36,955 bases of DNA from DASVWZ01 sp036392935 (GTDB lineage: Bacteria; Acidobacteriota; Terriglobia; Terriglobales; Acidobacteriaceae), in assembly GCA_036392935.1 (NCBI GenBank), contig DASVWZ010000205.1, forward strand, positions 1 to 36,955, written 5' to 3'. Of this stretch, positions 15,127 through 23,163 are shown piece by piece. The first letter of the stretch is position 1; each line of letters opens with the position of its first letter. The notes beneath the pieces were generated by a model that saw only the letters and a program-made list of their open reading frames with translations, made no database searches and was not told the DNA's origin. The position numbers and the translations under genes were made by a program.

Positions 15127-16106
15127 TTTTCCTGACAGGCGCAACCGGGTTTCTTGGCAGCCACGTAGCCCGTGCGTTGGCCGATCAAGGCGCCGATCTC
15201 AGGCTTCTGGTGCGGCCTTCGAGCGACCGCAGAAACATCGACGGCCTCAAGGCCGACGAAGTCATCGGCGACCTCCGAGATCCGGCTTCGATTGAAAAAG
15301 GAATGTCCGGCTGCGAGGTCGTGTTTCACGTCGCCGCCGACTACCGGCTCTGGGTGCGGGATCCGGACGAGATGCACCGCTCGAATGTGGAGGGGACACG
15401 AGCACTGCTCTCGGCGGCACGCAACCATAAAGTGCGGCGCGTGGTGTACACGTCGAGCGTGGCCACCATGGGATTCACCTCGAACGGTTCCTTGGCCGAC
15501 GAAGATTCGCCGGTATCGTTGAACGATATGATTGGCCCGTACAAAAAGTCGAAATTCGAAGCTGAGCAGTTGGCTATAGCAGCTGGGAAAAACGGAATGA
15601 ATGTCGTGGTAGTCAATCCGACCACGCCCATCGGCGAGCGCGACATCAAGCCAACCCCTACGGGTCGCATTGTGGTCGATTTTTTGAAAAAGAAATTTCC
15701 TGCCTACGTCGACACCGGCTTGAATCTGGTCGACGCCACCGAGTGCGCCCGCGGCCACGTCGCCGCGCTTGAAAAAGGCCGCAGCGGTGAGCGCTACATT
15801 CTCGGCGGAGAGAACTTGACCCTGAAACAGATTCTCGACAAGCTGGCAGCCATTACGGGGCTTCCGTCGCCAACGGTTAAGGTTCCGTACGTTATGGCCC
15901 TGGCCACCGGCGTAGTCGACGAAGTCGTGACTGGAAGAATCTTACATCGCGAGCCGCGCGCCACCATTGACGCCGTTAGAATGGGAAAGAAGAAGATGTT
16001 CGTTTCTTCAGCGAAAGCCGAACGTGAACTGGGCTGGAAGATTCTTCCAGTCGACAACGCCATGCGCCGCGCCGTCGACTGGTTTCGGGCTAATGGATAT
16101 GCCTAA
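15120..16106 (+). CDS. hpnA: Hopanoid-associated sugar epimerase HpnA
   Basis: Extended short-chain dehydrogenase/epimerase associated with hopanoid clusters. 328 residues. The NAD(P)-binding motif TGATGFLG is at 6-13. The catalytic Tyr-x-x-x-Lys is Tyr141 and Lys145 (PYKKSKFEAE), with a Ser/Thr in VYTSSVATMG. The sequence FHVAADYRLWVRDPDEMHRSN is typical of HpnA. Its in vivo reaction is not settled. The ATG at 15120 is required because the family begins just before the TGATG motif. No ribosome site is visible and the start codon lies in a heptamer repeat. It overlaps hpnG at its end. Confidence 0.93.
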   Translation: MLVFLTGATGFLGSHVARALADQGADLRLLVRPSSDRRNIDGLKADEVIGDLRDPASIEKGMSGCEVVFHVAADYRLWVRDPDEMHRSNVEGTRALLSAARNHKVRRVVYTSSVATMGFTSNGSLADEDSPVSLNDMIGPYKKSKFEAEQLAIAAGKNGMNVVVVNPTTPIGERDIKPTPTGRIVVDFLKKKFPAYVDTGLNLVDATECARGHVAALEKGRSGERYILGGENLTLKQILDKLAAITGLPSPTVKVPYVMALATGVVDEVVTGRILHREPRATIDAVRMGKKKMFVSSAKAERELGWKILPVDNAMRRAVDWFRANGYA

Positions 16107-16815
16107 GATTGGCATTGTGGCCGCGCTCGAACGCGAAATTAAAGACCTGATAAAGGACTGGCTGAAGGTGGAACATACGCACGACCATCATCGTTTTGAT
16201 TTTTTTGAGCACGGCCCAGCCGTTGCGGTCTGTGGAGGCATGGGCTCTGGCGCCGCTCGCCGTGCCGCCGAGGCATTGATGGCCATCTATCATCCCGACA
16301 CTCTCATCTCCGCTGGTTTCGCGGGAGCCTTGCAACCATCGCGCTCAGTCGGCGACGTTCTCTGGCCGCAAATCATCATCGACGCCTCGGACTCGTCCCG
16401 CACAGAAATCGCCGACGGGCAGGGATCTCTCGTCAGCTTTTCTGAAGTTGCTAGTCCCGCCCAGAAGGCAAAACTCGCCAGTGCATTCCAGGCTGACGCC
16501 GTAGATATGGAAGCCGCCGCCGTGGCTCGCGTCGCCGCCATACACGGCGCAAACTTCGCTGCCGTTAAAGCCATCTCCGACGACGCCACGTTCGAAATGC
16601 CCGATCTTAGCCGCTTCATCACGCCGGACGGCCATTTCCGCCAGGCTGCTTTCGCCGCCCATGCTGCCCTGCGTCCTCAACTTTGGCCGCAGCTAATCCG
16701 TCTCGCTCGAAACAGCGCCAAAGCCTCACGTGCTCTTTGCACCGAACTCGCTCGCTATCCAAAAGAAAACGCAACCGCCGAGCCGAAAAGAACGTCAGTA
16801 GCTACAACCAACTAA
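16099..16815 (+). CDS. hpnG: Adenosylhopane nucleosidase/phosphorylase HpnG
   Basis: Member of the purine nucleoside phosphorylase / MTA-SAH nucleosidase family. In hopanoid pathways HpnG removes adenine from adenosylhopane to give (phospho)ribosylhopane. 238 residues. Family marks: IGIVAALEREI at the start (the Glu position of the nucleosidases), the Gly-rich GGMGSGAARRAAEAL, the substrate-binding VDMEAAAVARVA, and the catalytic Asp in AISDDATFE. The start is at 16099 or 16093, both ATG and both overlapping the end of hpnA; 16099 fits the family better. Its stop is directly followed by the start of the first dehydrogenase. Confidence 0.92.
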   Translation: MPKIGIVAALEREIKDLIKDWLKVEHTHDHHRFDFFEHGPAVAVCGGMGSGAARRAAEALMAIYHPDTLISAGFAGALQPSRSVGDVLWPQIIIDASDSSRTEIADGQGSLVSFSEVASPAQKAKLASAFQADAVDMEAAAVARVAAIHGANFAAVKAISDDATFEMPDLSRFITPDGHFRQAAFAAHAALRPQLWPQLIRLARNSAKASRALCTELARYPKENATAEPKRTSVATTN

Positions 16816-17931
16816 ATGTCGATCACGCAAACCGCCGTTGAACCATCCGCTTCCGTCGTGCCAGCCACCATGCAGGCGGCCGTTTATCGCGGCAAGGACG
16901 TCGTCCGCATCGAAACCGTATCGGTCCCCGAAATCGGCCCCGGCGAAATCCTTGTTCGCGTTCACACCTGCGGCATCTGCGGCACCGACCTCAAGAAAAT
17001 CGCTCTGGGTTCCCATTCCGCGCCCCGCATCTTCGGACACGAGACTGCCGGCGTCGTCGCCGCCATCGGCCTTGGCGTTCGCAACTTCCGCCCCGGCGAC
17101 CGCGTCGTCGTCTTCCATCACATCCCCTGCGGAGAATGTTTCTACTGCCGCCACAAAACCTTCGCCCAGTGCGAAATCTACAAGAAAGTCGGCTGCACTG
17201 CTGGCTTCGAGGCCTCCGGCGGCGGTTTCGCAGAATACGTCCGCGTAATGGATTGGATCGTCGCCAAAGGTACAGTGCTCATCCCGGAAGAGGTCACCTT
17301 CGAGCAGGCGAGCTTCGTCGAACCTGTGAACACGTGCATCAAGGGTATCGAGCGTCTGGCCGTGGAACCCGGCGAAACCGTCCTGGTCATCGGTCAAGGT
17401 CCCATCGGTATCATATTGAGCCGATTGGCCCAACGTGCCGGCGCGCGGGTAGTCACTTCCGATTTGTATCCCCAGAGGCTTACAATAGGAGCATCCTTTG
17501 GATTACAGACTCAGATTGACGCCTCCCGGACGGATGCGGTGAACGCCGTGCAGGAAATGACCGAAGGACGAGGAGCCGACGCCGCCATTTTGGCTGTCGG
17601 CGGAAATAGCTTGATCCAGACTGCCATGAACGCGGTGCGTCCCGGCGGCCGGGTTTTGTTGTTTGCGCAGACTGCGCGAGGAGAAGCGACGATTGATCCC
17701 GCTGCCGTGTGTGTCGACGAAAAAACGTTGTTGGGTTCGTACAGCGCCTCCGTGGAACTGCAGGAGGATTCGGTGCGGTTCGTGATGGACCGTGAAATGG
17801 ACTTGGAAAAACTAATCAGCCACCGTTTTCCCCTTTCACGCAGTGTGGAGGCTTTCGCGCTAGCTGCCAATCCCAGGCCGGATTCGATGAAGATTGTCAT
17901 CCAGCCGGGCAGTGCGTGGGGAGGAAGTTGA
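16816..17931 (+). CDS. Zinc-dependent MDR dehydrogenase, first of a tandem pair
   Basis: Medium-chain dehydrogenase/reductase of 371 residues in the sorbitol/threonine dehydrogenase group. Catalytic zinc ligands are seen in CGICGTDL and FGHETAG. A structural zinc site of four cysteines lies in CGECFYCRHKTFAQC. The Rossmann motif is VIGQGPIGIILSRLAQ. It starts at the base after the hpnG stop, with no gap, so it is an integral operon member. The substrate is unknown. Its position right after hpnG makes it a candidate for reducing the ribosylhopane aldehyde to bacteriohopanetetrol, or for another side-chain oxidation; this is inference from context. It is clearly related to the next gene but not a recent duplicate. 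Confidence 0.88.
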   Translation: MSITQTAVEPSASVVPATMQAAVYRGKDVVRIETVSVPEIGPGEILVRVHTCGICGTDLKKIALGSHSAPRIFGHETAGVVAAIGLGVRNFRPGDRVVVFHHIPCGECFYCRHKTFAQCEIYKKVGCTAGFEASGGGFAEYVRVMDWIVAKGTVLIPEEVTFEQASFVEPVNTCIKGIERLAVEPGETVLVIGQGPIGIILSRLAQRAGARVVTSDLYPQRLTIGASFGLQTQIDASRTDAVNAVQEMTEGRGADAAILAVGGNSLIQTAMNAVRPGGRVLLFAQTARGEATIDPAAVCVDEKTLLGSYSASVELQEDSVRFVMDREMDLEKLISHRFPLSRSVEAFALAANPRPDSMKIVIQPGSAWGGS

Positions 17932-17933
17932 TT

Positions 17934-18983
17934 GTGAACGGAAAGATGACAGCTGCCGTCCTCTACGGTAAAGAGGACGTGAAAATCGAACGAGTCCCCA
18001 TACCCAACCTTGGCGACGGCGAGGTTCTGGTCAAGGTCCAGGTGGCTCTCACCTGCGGCACCGATCTCAAGGTCTACCAGCGCGGATACCACGCCCGCAT
18101 GATCGTTCCTCCGGCTTTGTTCGGCCACGAACTCGCTGGCGTCATTGAAGAAGTAGGTCCCGGCGTCCGCGGATTCCGCAAGGGCATGCGCGTGGTCGCG
18201 CTCAACTCCGCTCCCTGCGGCATGTGCTTCTATTGCTCCAAGCACCAGGAAAATCTCTGCGAAGATCTGCTCTTCAACAACGGCGCCTACGCAGAATACA
18301 TCCGCATTCCCCGCCGCATCGTTGAAACCAACATGCTGGCGATTCCTCCGCACGTCAGTTTCGAAGAAGCTGCCATGGCTGAACCCTTGGCCTGCGTTCT
18401 CCGCGGACTTCATGAAACCGGTGTCGAAATCGGCGATACCGTTACCGTCGTCGGCGCTGGCCCTATCGGACTGATGTTTGTGCAGGTAGCGCGCGCCGTG
18501 GGATGTAACGTGATCGCTGTGGTCAAGCGTGATGCCCAGATTGCGGCCGCCAAGCACATGGGCGCACATGAAATCGTGCATCTCGGCAAGGTCAAAGATC
18601 CCATCGACGCCGTTCACCGCCTGACTCCGGAAAAACGTGGCAGCGACGTCGTCATCGAAGCTGTGGGCCGGCCCGAAGCCTGGGAACTGGCAATCGACAT
18701 GGTACGCAAAGGTGGCACCGTCAACTTCTTCGGCGGATGCGCCAGCGGTACCAAGGTCCAGCTCGATACCAATCGCCTTCACTACTCCGAAGTTACGCTC
18801 AAGGCGACGTTCCACCACACACCGGAGACGGTTCGAAAAGCCTTCGCGCTGATCGCCGAAAAGAAAGTCCGTTCCACCGACTACATCACCAGCGAAGCCC
18901 CGCTGTCGCGGCTGCAGCAGGTTTTCCGGCACATGCTCGACCGCAACGGCGATATCAAAACCGCCATCATTCCGGGGCACTAG
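17934..18983 (+). CDS. Zinc-dependent MDR dehydrogenase, second of a tandem pair
   Basis: 349 residues, same superfamily as the preceding gene. Catalytic zinc motifs: LTCGTDLKVYQRG and FGHELAG. Structural zinc cysteines: CGMCFYCSKHQENLC. Cofactor motif: VVGAGPIGLMFVQVARAVG. The later sequence DVVIEAVGRPEAWELA is typical of sorbitol/threonine dehydrogenase-like enzymes. A GTG at 17934, two bases after the previous stop and preceded by GGGGAGGAAG, is the best start; the ATG at 17946 is the alternative. All metal and cofactor motifs of both dehydrogenases look intact, so they may catalyse successive steps or form a heteromer. Substrate unknown; a hopanoid side-chain role is inferred from the operon. 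Confidence 0.88.
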   Translation: MNGKMTAAVLYGKEDVKIERVPIPNLGDGEVLVKVQVALTCGTDLKVYQRGYHARMIVPPALFGHELAGVIEEVGPGVRGFRKGMRVVALNSAPCGMCFYCSKHQENLCEDLLFNNGAYAEYIRIPRRIVETNMLAIPPHVSFEEAAMAEPLACVLRGLHETGVEIGDTVTVVGAGPIGLMFVQVARAVGCNVIAVVKRDAQIAAAKHMGAHEIVHLGKVKDPIDAVHRLTPEKRGSDVVIEAVGRPEAWELAIDMVRKGGTVNFFGGCASGTKVQLDTNRLHYSEVTLKATFHHTPETVRKAFALIAEKKVRSTDYITSEAPLSRLQQVFRHMLDRNGDIKTAIIPGH

Positions 18984-19020
18984 CGTCCTGGTGATCGTGC
19001 ATCCAAACAACAGCGCCGGA

Positions 19021-19974
19021 ATGGAGACAATGCAGGCTACTGTCAGCAGCTCGCCTACCCTCGCGCCCGGGCGTCTCTCGGGTTGGGACCGGTTGCCGCC
19101 CGCCTACGCTATTCCTTCGCAAGCACCCACTCTCGCCGAAGCTCAAGAGTATTGCAGCCGCCTGGCGCGCAGTCATTACGAAAACTTCTCCGTTGCGTCG
19201 TGGTTCTTGCCCAAGCATCTGCGCCAGCATTTTTTCAATGTCTACGCCTATTGCCGCATCTCCGACGATCTGGGCGATGAAGTCGGCGACCGCGCCGCCT
19301 CGCTCACTCTCCTCGACCAGTGGGAATCCGAACTACACGCCTGCTATGACGGTGCCCCGCGCCATCCTGTCTTTGTTGCGCTGGCCGAGACTGTCCGCAA
19401 GTTCGAAATTCCGCAGCACGAATTTTCTGACCTGCTGACTGCCTTCAGACAAGACCAGCAAATCGCTCGCTATGAAACTTTCGACGATCTCCTCGGCTAC
19501 TGCCGCAACTCGGCCAATCCCGTCGGCCATCTTGTGCTCTACCTCTGCGGATATCGCGATGCCGAGCGCCAGCAGCTCTCCGACTACACTTGCACCGCAT
19601 TGCAGCTCGCCAATTTTTGGCAGGATGTGACGCCCGATTACGAAAAGGGCCGAATCTATTTGCCACTGGAAGACGTTAGACGTTTTCGAGTTTCAGAGGA
19701 AGACATTGCCGCCCGCCGCAACACCGCGGAATTCTGCGATCTTATGAGCTTCGAAGTCGATCGCGCCCGCGACTGGTTCGAGCGTGGCCTCCCACTTGTC
19801 AAGCAAGTCGACAAGGAACTCGCAATCGATATCGAACTCTTTTCCCGAGGTGGCCAGGAAATCCTCAACGCCATCGAAGCTCAGGGATTCAACGTCCTCG
19901 GCCATCGTCCCGCGATTTCAAAACCACGCAAGCTGGCGATCGTCGCCCGCGCGGCGCTGGGAAAACTGCGATGA
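19021..19974 (+). CDS. hpnC: Hydroxysqualene synthase HpnC
   Basis: Squalene/phytoene synthase family. In the HpnCDE route it converts presqualene diphosphate to hydroxysqualene. About 317 residues. The first Asp-rich motif is SDDLGDE (Asp82, Asp83, Asp86) and the second is QDVTPDYEKGR (Asp202, Asp206). Other family marks are FSVASWFLPK and FNVYAYCRI. The start is uncertain: ATG at 19021 is used. A GTG at 18991 and an ATG at 19030 are possible, and none has a well-spaced ribosome site. Its stop overlaps the hpnD start by four bases. Confidence 0.93.
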   Translation: METMQATVSSSPTLAPGRLSGWDRLPPAYAIPSQAPTLAEAQEYCSRLARSHYENFSVASWFLPKHLRQHFFNVYAYCRISDDLGDEVGDRAASLTLLDQWESELHACYDGAPRHPVFVALAETVRKFEIPQHEFSDLLTAFRQDQQIARYETFDDLLGYCRNSANPVGHLVLYLCGYRDAERQQLSDYTCTALQLANFWQDVTPDYEKGRIYLPLEDVRRFRVSEEDIAARRNTAEFCDLMSFEVDRARDWFERGLPLVKQVDKELAIDIELFSRGGQEILNAIEAQGFNVLGHRPAISKPRKLAIVARAALGKLR

Positions 19975-20924
19975 GCACCGCCGTGCAGCAAGCGTCTCCG
20001 ACATTCGCGCCCACCGCTTCCCAGCTTGACGTTGCCTACTCCGTCTGTCGCGGCATAACGCGCACCGCTGCCAAGAATTTCTATTACGCGTTCCTGGTCA
20101 TGCCTCGCGCCAAACGCCGCGCCCTGTGCGCCGTTTACGCCTTCATGCGCCGTTGCGACGATATCGCCGACGACCCCGGCCTCTCCGCGCAAGATCGCCG
20201 CCAGAAACTCAATGCCTGGCTCGACTCGGTTCATCGTGCCATCAGTGGCCAGCCGACGGACGAACCAGTTCTGCTCGCGCTCACCGATGCCCAGCGCCGC
20301 TTCAACATCCCTGTCGATCTCCTCGATCAGCTTGCCTACGGCACGGCCATGGACATTGATGCGGCCGACAACAACGGTCAATCTGAATCCGCAGATCACA
20401 GCCAGAGCCTGACCATCCGCTACCACACCTTCGAAGATCTCCGTCTCTACTGCTATCGCGTCGCATCGGTCGTCGGCCTCGTCTGCATTCGCATCTTCGG
20501 ATACAAAGACCCTGCCGCCGAACCGCTCGCCGAGCGCTGCGGACTCGCTTTCCAGCTCACCAACATCATTCGCGACGTCAAAGAAGACGCCGCTATGGGC
20601 CGCGTTTACTTGCCGGAAGAAGACCTGGCAAAATTCGGCATCACCGCTGAAGAACTCCGTGGCACGCCCGATCCCGCGCGCCTCCGGCCGCTGCTTGAAT
20701 TCGAAGCCCAGCGTGCCCGCGAATGCTACAAATCTGGCCATGAACTGATTCCGCTCATCGATGAAGACGCGCAACCCGGACTCTGGGTTCTGGTCAACAT
20801 CTACCAGAAGCTGCTGGAGAAAATCGCCGCCAAACAATACGACGTCTTCAGTAAACGAATCAGCCTGACCGTCCCCGAAAAACTCGCTGTCCTCTCGAAA
20901 GGTTTTCTCCAGCGCCTGCTCTGA
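19971..20924 (+). CDS. hpnD: Presqualene diphosphate synthase HpnD
   Basis: Condenses two farnesyl diphosphates to presqualene diphosphate, the first step of the HpnCDE route to squalene. 317 residues of the squalene/phytoene synthase family. The first Asp-rich motif is MRRCDDIADD (Asp63, Asp64, Asp67). The second is IIRDVKEDAAMGR (Asp202, Asp206). FYYAFLVMPRAKRRALCAVYAFMR is the expected N-terminal signature region. Overlaps hpnC (ATGA) and hpnE (one base, TGATG). Distinguished from hpnC by its closer fit to the canonical DDxxDD motif. Confidence 0.94.
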   Translation: MSTAVQQASPTFAPTASQLDVAYSVCRGITRTAAKNFYYAFLVMPRAKRRALCAVYAFMRRCDDIADDPGLSAQDRRQKLNAWLDSVHRAISGQPTDEPVLLALTDAQRRFNIPVDLLDQLAYGTAMDIDAADNNGQSESADHSQSLTIRYHTFEDLRLYCYRVASVVGLVCIRIFGYKDPAAEPLAERCGLAFQLTNIIRDVKEDAAMGRVYLPEEDLAKFGITAEELRGTPDPARLRPLLEFEAQRARECYKSGHELIPLIDEDAQPGLWVLVNIYQKLLEKIAAKQYDVFSKRISLTVPEKLAVLSKGFLQRLL

Positions 20925-22327
20925 TGAGCGAACCATCCCCCAAAAACATCGCTGTCGCCGGAGGCGGTCTGGCCGGCCTCGCCGCCGGTTGTGCCCTTGC
21001 CAATGCCGGCTATCGAGTCACCCTTTTCGAGCGCCGCCCCTATCTCGGCGGTCGGGCGTCCTCTTATGAACATCCCGGCACCGGGGAAGTCGTCGACAAC
21101 TGCCAGCACGTGCTCCTCGGATGCTGCACCAACCTCATCGACTTCTACCGCCGTCTCGGCGTCGAAAATAAAATCCGTTGGTATGACCACCTAACGTTTC
21201 TCGAACCCGCCGGATCTGCTGAAGAAAGCCGCGCCTCGATCATCGGCTCTTCATCGCTGCCCGCGCCGTTTCATGCGCTGCCATCGTTTTTCGGTGCAGA
21301 TTGCCTCAATCTTTCCGACAAGTTGACCATCGCCAGCGCCATGGCCGCTCTCATCTCGTCTTTGCCCCACGATGATGGCCGCTCATTTCTCGACTGGCTG
21401 AAACAAAACCGTCAGACCGATCGCGCCATCGATCGCTTCTGGAAGACCATCCTGGTAAGCGCCCTTAACGAAGACCTCGACCGTATTTCCATTCCTTACG
21501 CCGCACAGGTCATTCGCGAGTCTTTTCTGAAGTCGGCCGAGGCAGGGAAGATGGGCGTGCCGACCGTCCCGCTCACCGAACTTTATGGCGTCGCTGCCGA
21601 TTACGTCACTGCCCGCGGCGGCGAAGTCCGTCTACGCTCTAGTGTCGAAAGCTTCTCCACGCATGAAACCGGCGTCGAAGTTGTCACCGCAGGTCGTCGC
21701 GAGCGATTTGATTCCCTCGTTCTCGCTTTGCCTTATAACGGCATCGCCGCTATCCTGCCAGAAACTGCGCCACCCGCGCCGTGGCGCGCCATGCTCGCGC
21801 ACTTCGAAAGCTCTCCGATCACTGGCATTCATCTTTGGTTCGATCGCCAGATTTCCGGCCTTGATCACGCCGTCTTGCTCGATCGCACCATCCAGTGGAT
21901 GTTTCACAAATCCAAACTCCTCGGCCGCACCGATGCCGGCAGCTACGTGGAATTAGTCGTCAGCTCATCGAAATCGCTGGTGGAAAAGTCCAAGCAGGAA
22001 ATCGTCGATCTGGCGCTGTCCGAACTCCGTGAGTTTTTCCCCGAAGCCCGCTCAGCCAACCTGATCAAATCGACGGTAATTAAAGAAGTCCACGCAACCT
22101 ATTCACCCAAGCCTGGAATCGACAAGTTCCGACCGGCTCCGCAAACGCCTTGGCCGCGCGTCTTTCTCGCCGGAGACTGGATCGCGACCGGTTGGCCAGC
22201 CACGATGGAAGGCGCCGTGCGCAGCGGCTATCTCGCAGCCGAAACTTTGATGGAATCGCTCGGGAACAATCAGAAAATTCTCGTCCCCGATCTCCCCGCG
22301 CAAGGATTAATGAGGCTCTTCAGGTAG
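20924..22327 (+). CDS. hpnE: Hydroxysqualene dehydroxylase HpnE
   Basis: FAD-dependent amine-oxidase/phytoene-desaturase-like enzyme that reduces hydroxysqualene to squalene. 467 residues. The N-terminal dinucleotide motif AGGGLAGLAAGCALANAG is followed by VTLFERRPYLGGRASS. A C-terminal FAD motif VFLAGDWIATGWPATMEGAVRSGYLAAE closes the protein, as in the HpnE family. It is the last gene of the operon, and its stop lies only six bases from the stop of a convergent gene. No intrinsic terminator is visible in that gap, so opposing transcripts may overlap. Confidence 0.95.
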   Translation: MSEPSPKNIAVAGGGLAGLAAGCALANAGYRVTLFERRPYLGGRASSYEHPGTGEVVDNCQHVLLGCCTNLIDFYRRLGVENKIRWYDHLTFLEPAGSAEESRASIIGSSSLPAPFHALPSFFGADCLNLSDKLTIASAMAALISSLPHDDGRSFLDWLKQNRQTDRAIDRFWKTILVSALNEDLDRISIPYAAQVIRESFLKSAEAGKMGVPTVPLTELYGVAADYVTARGGEVRLRSSVESFSTHETGVEVVTAGRRERFDSLVLALPYNGIAAILPETAPPAPWRAMLAHFESSPITGIHLWFDRQISGLDHAVLLDRTIQWMFHKSKLLGRTDAGSYVELVVSSSKSLVEKSKQEIVDLALSELREFFPEARSANLIKSTVIKEVHATYSPKPGIDKFRPAPQTPWPRVFLAGDWIATGWPATMEGAVRSGYLAAETLMESLGNNQKILVPDLPAQGLMRLFR

Positions 22328-22333
22328 GAAAAT

Positions 22334-22720
22334 CTAGATCGCCAACAGCACCACGCCTGCGGCCACAAACAGCGTCGCCGCCCATCGCCGCCGGTCAACT
22401 TTTTCGTGCAGAAAAATCCGCGCCGCAATCGCATTGGTCACAAATGTCAGCGACGACGATGCCGGCACCACCAGACTCACATCACCCCATGACAATCCAA
22501 ACATCAAGCTGTAAAACGCCGTCGCCATCGCCGCCACGCCAATAAAAAAGCATGGGTTCGTCATCACCCGGCCCACCACAGCGAACAATCCCCGGCTCTG
22601 CCACAGCGCGCCCACGTCGCCGACTTGCTTCATGGCCCGCGCCAGCAGCACGTCGCCCGCCGTCGAAGCCAGCACGATAATCGCAACCGCCGCCCACGCG
22701 TAAGCCAGGCTCGTGTTCAT
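22334..22720 (-). CDS. Small EamA/SMR-type membrane protein, second of a pair
   Basis: 128 residues with four predicted membrane helices, half the size of a standard EamA transporter. The N-terminus AGDVLLARAMKQVGD parallels GDTLLARGMKATGN in the neighbouring protein, so the two are paralogues. The C-terminal half has VPASSSLTFVTNAIAARIFLHEKVDRRRW, the drug/metabolite-transporter signature in which the last helices follow an H-E-x-V. The start overlaps the preceding stop (ATGA). It probably works as a heterodimer with its partner, like the EmrE-type or ArnE/ArnF pairs; ArnEF flips a lipid-linked sugar. The cargo is unknown; proximity to hopanoid genes suggests a lipid. Confidence 0.8.
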   Translation of the reverse strand: MNTSLAYAWAAVAIIVLASTAGDVLLARAMKQVGDVGALWQSRGLFAVVGRVMTNPCFFIGVAAMATAFYSLMFGLSWGDVSLVVPASSSLTFVTNAIAARIFLHEKVDRRRWAATLFVAAGVVLLAI

Positions 22721-23160
22721 CTGCGCACCTCACCTGCAATTGCAGCCACAGCCGCCTCCGGCTCAAGCTCCGCCGGAGCATGCTTCTCCGTCAGCGCCGG
22801 CCCCTGCGTCACGAATCCCACGCCCAGCGAAATCATGATTACGCCCATCCACCGCGTCACGCTGACGTGCTCATGCAGATAAAACTTCGCCACCAGCGTC
22901 AACAGCACATAACTCAACGACGTCGCCGGCAGCACATAAGTCAAATCCGCCCATGAGAGCGCCGTCAGGTAGCAGGCGAAAAACAGCAGCAGAAAAAAAA
23001 TCCCCAGCGCCACGCCGGGGTTTAGAACAATCAGAATCATGCTGCTGATCTGGTGCAGGGAAATGTTGCCCGTCGCCTTCATTCCGCGGGCCAGCAGCGT
23101 GTCGCCGATGCAGGCAAACAAGCTCACCCCCGCCAGCACCAGATACTTTCTAAAATTCAC
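22717..23160 (-). CDS. Small EamA/SMR-type membrane protein, first of a pair
   Basis: 147 residues: four hydrophobic helices (about 7-20, 37-60, 65-90 and 105-125) and a polar Ala/Glu-rich C-terminal tail absent from its partner. The shared motif GDTLLARGMK near the end of the first helix and ATSLSYVLLTLVAKFYLHEHVSVTRWMGV identify a half-size EamA/DMT protein. The start is a GTG three bases after the hpnJ stop. Operon order is hpnJ, this gene, then its paralogue, all tightly packed. The pairing suggests an asymmetric heterodimer. Transport of a hopanoid or its head-group precursor is a plausible but unproven role. Confidence 0.8.
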   Translation of the reverse strand: MNFRKYLVLAGVSLFACIGDTLLARGMKATGNISLHQISSMILIVLNPGVALGIFFLLLFFACYLTALSWADLTYVLPATSLSYVLLTLVAKFYLHEHVSVTRWMGVIMISLGVGFVTQGPALTEKHAPAELEPEAAVAAIAGEVRR

Positions 23161-23163
23161 ACG

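Noticed and set aside
17511..19010. 499-codon open frame on the minus strand
   Set aside because: It lies wholly antisense to the two MDR dehydrogenases, whose zinc and cofactor motifs are intact. Its His/Asp/Phe-rich product is typical of an antisense shadow in GC-rich DNA.
19881..20936. 351-codon minus-strand frame
   Set aside because: Antisense to hpnD, which carries both Asp-rich motifs and is locked by overlaps into the operon.
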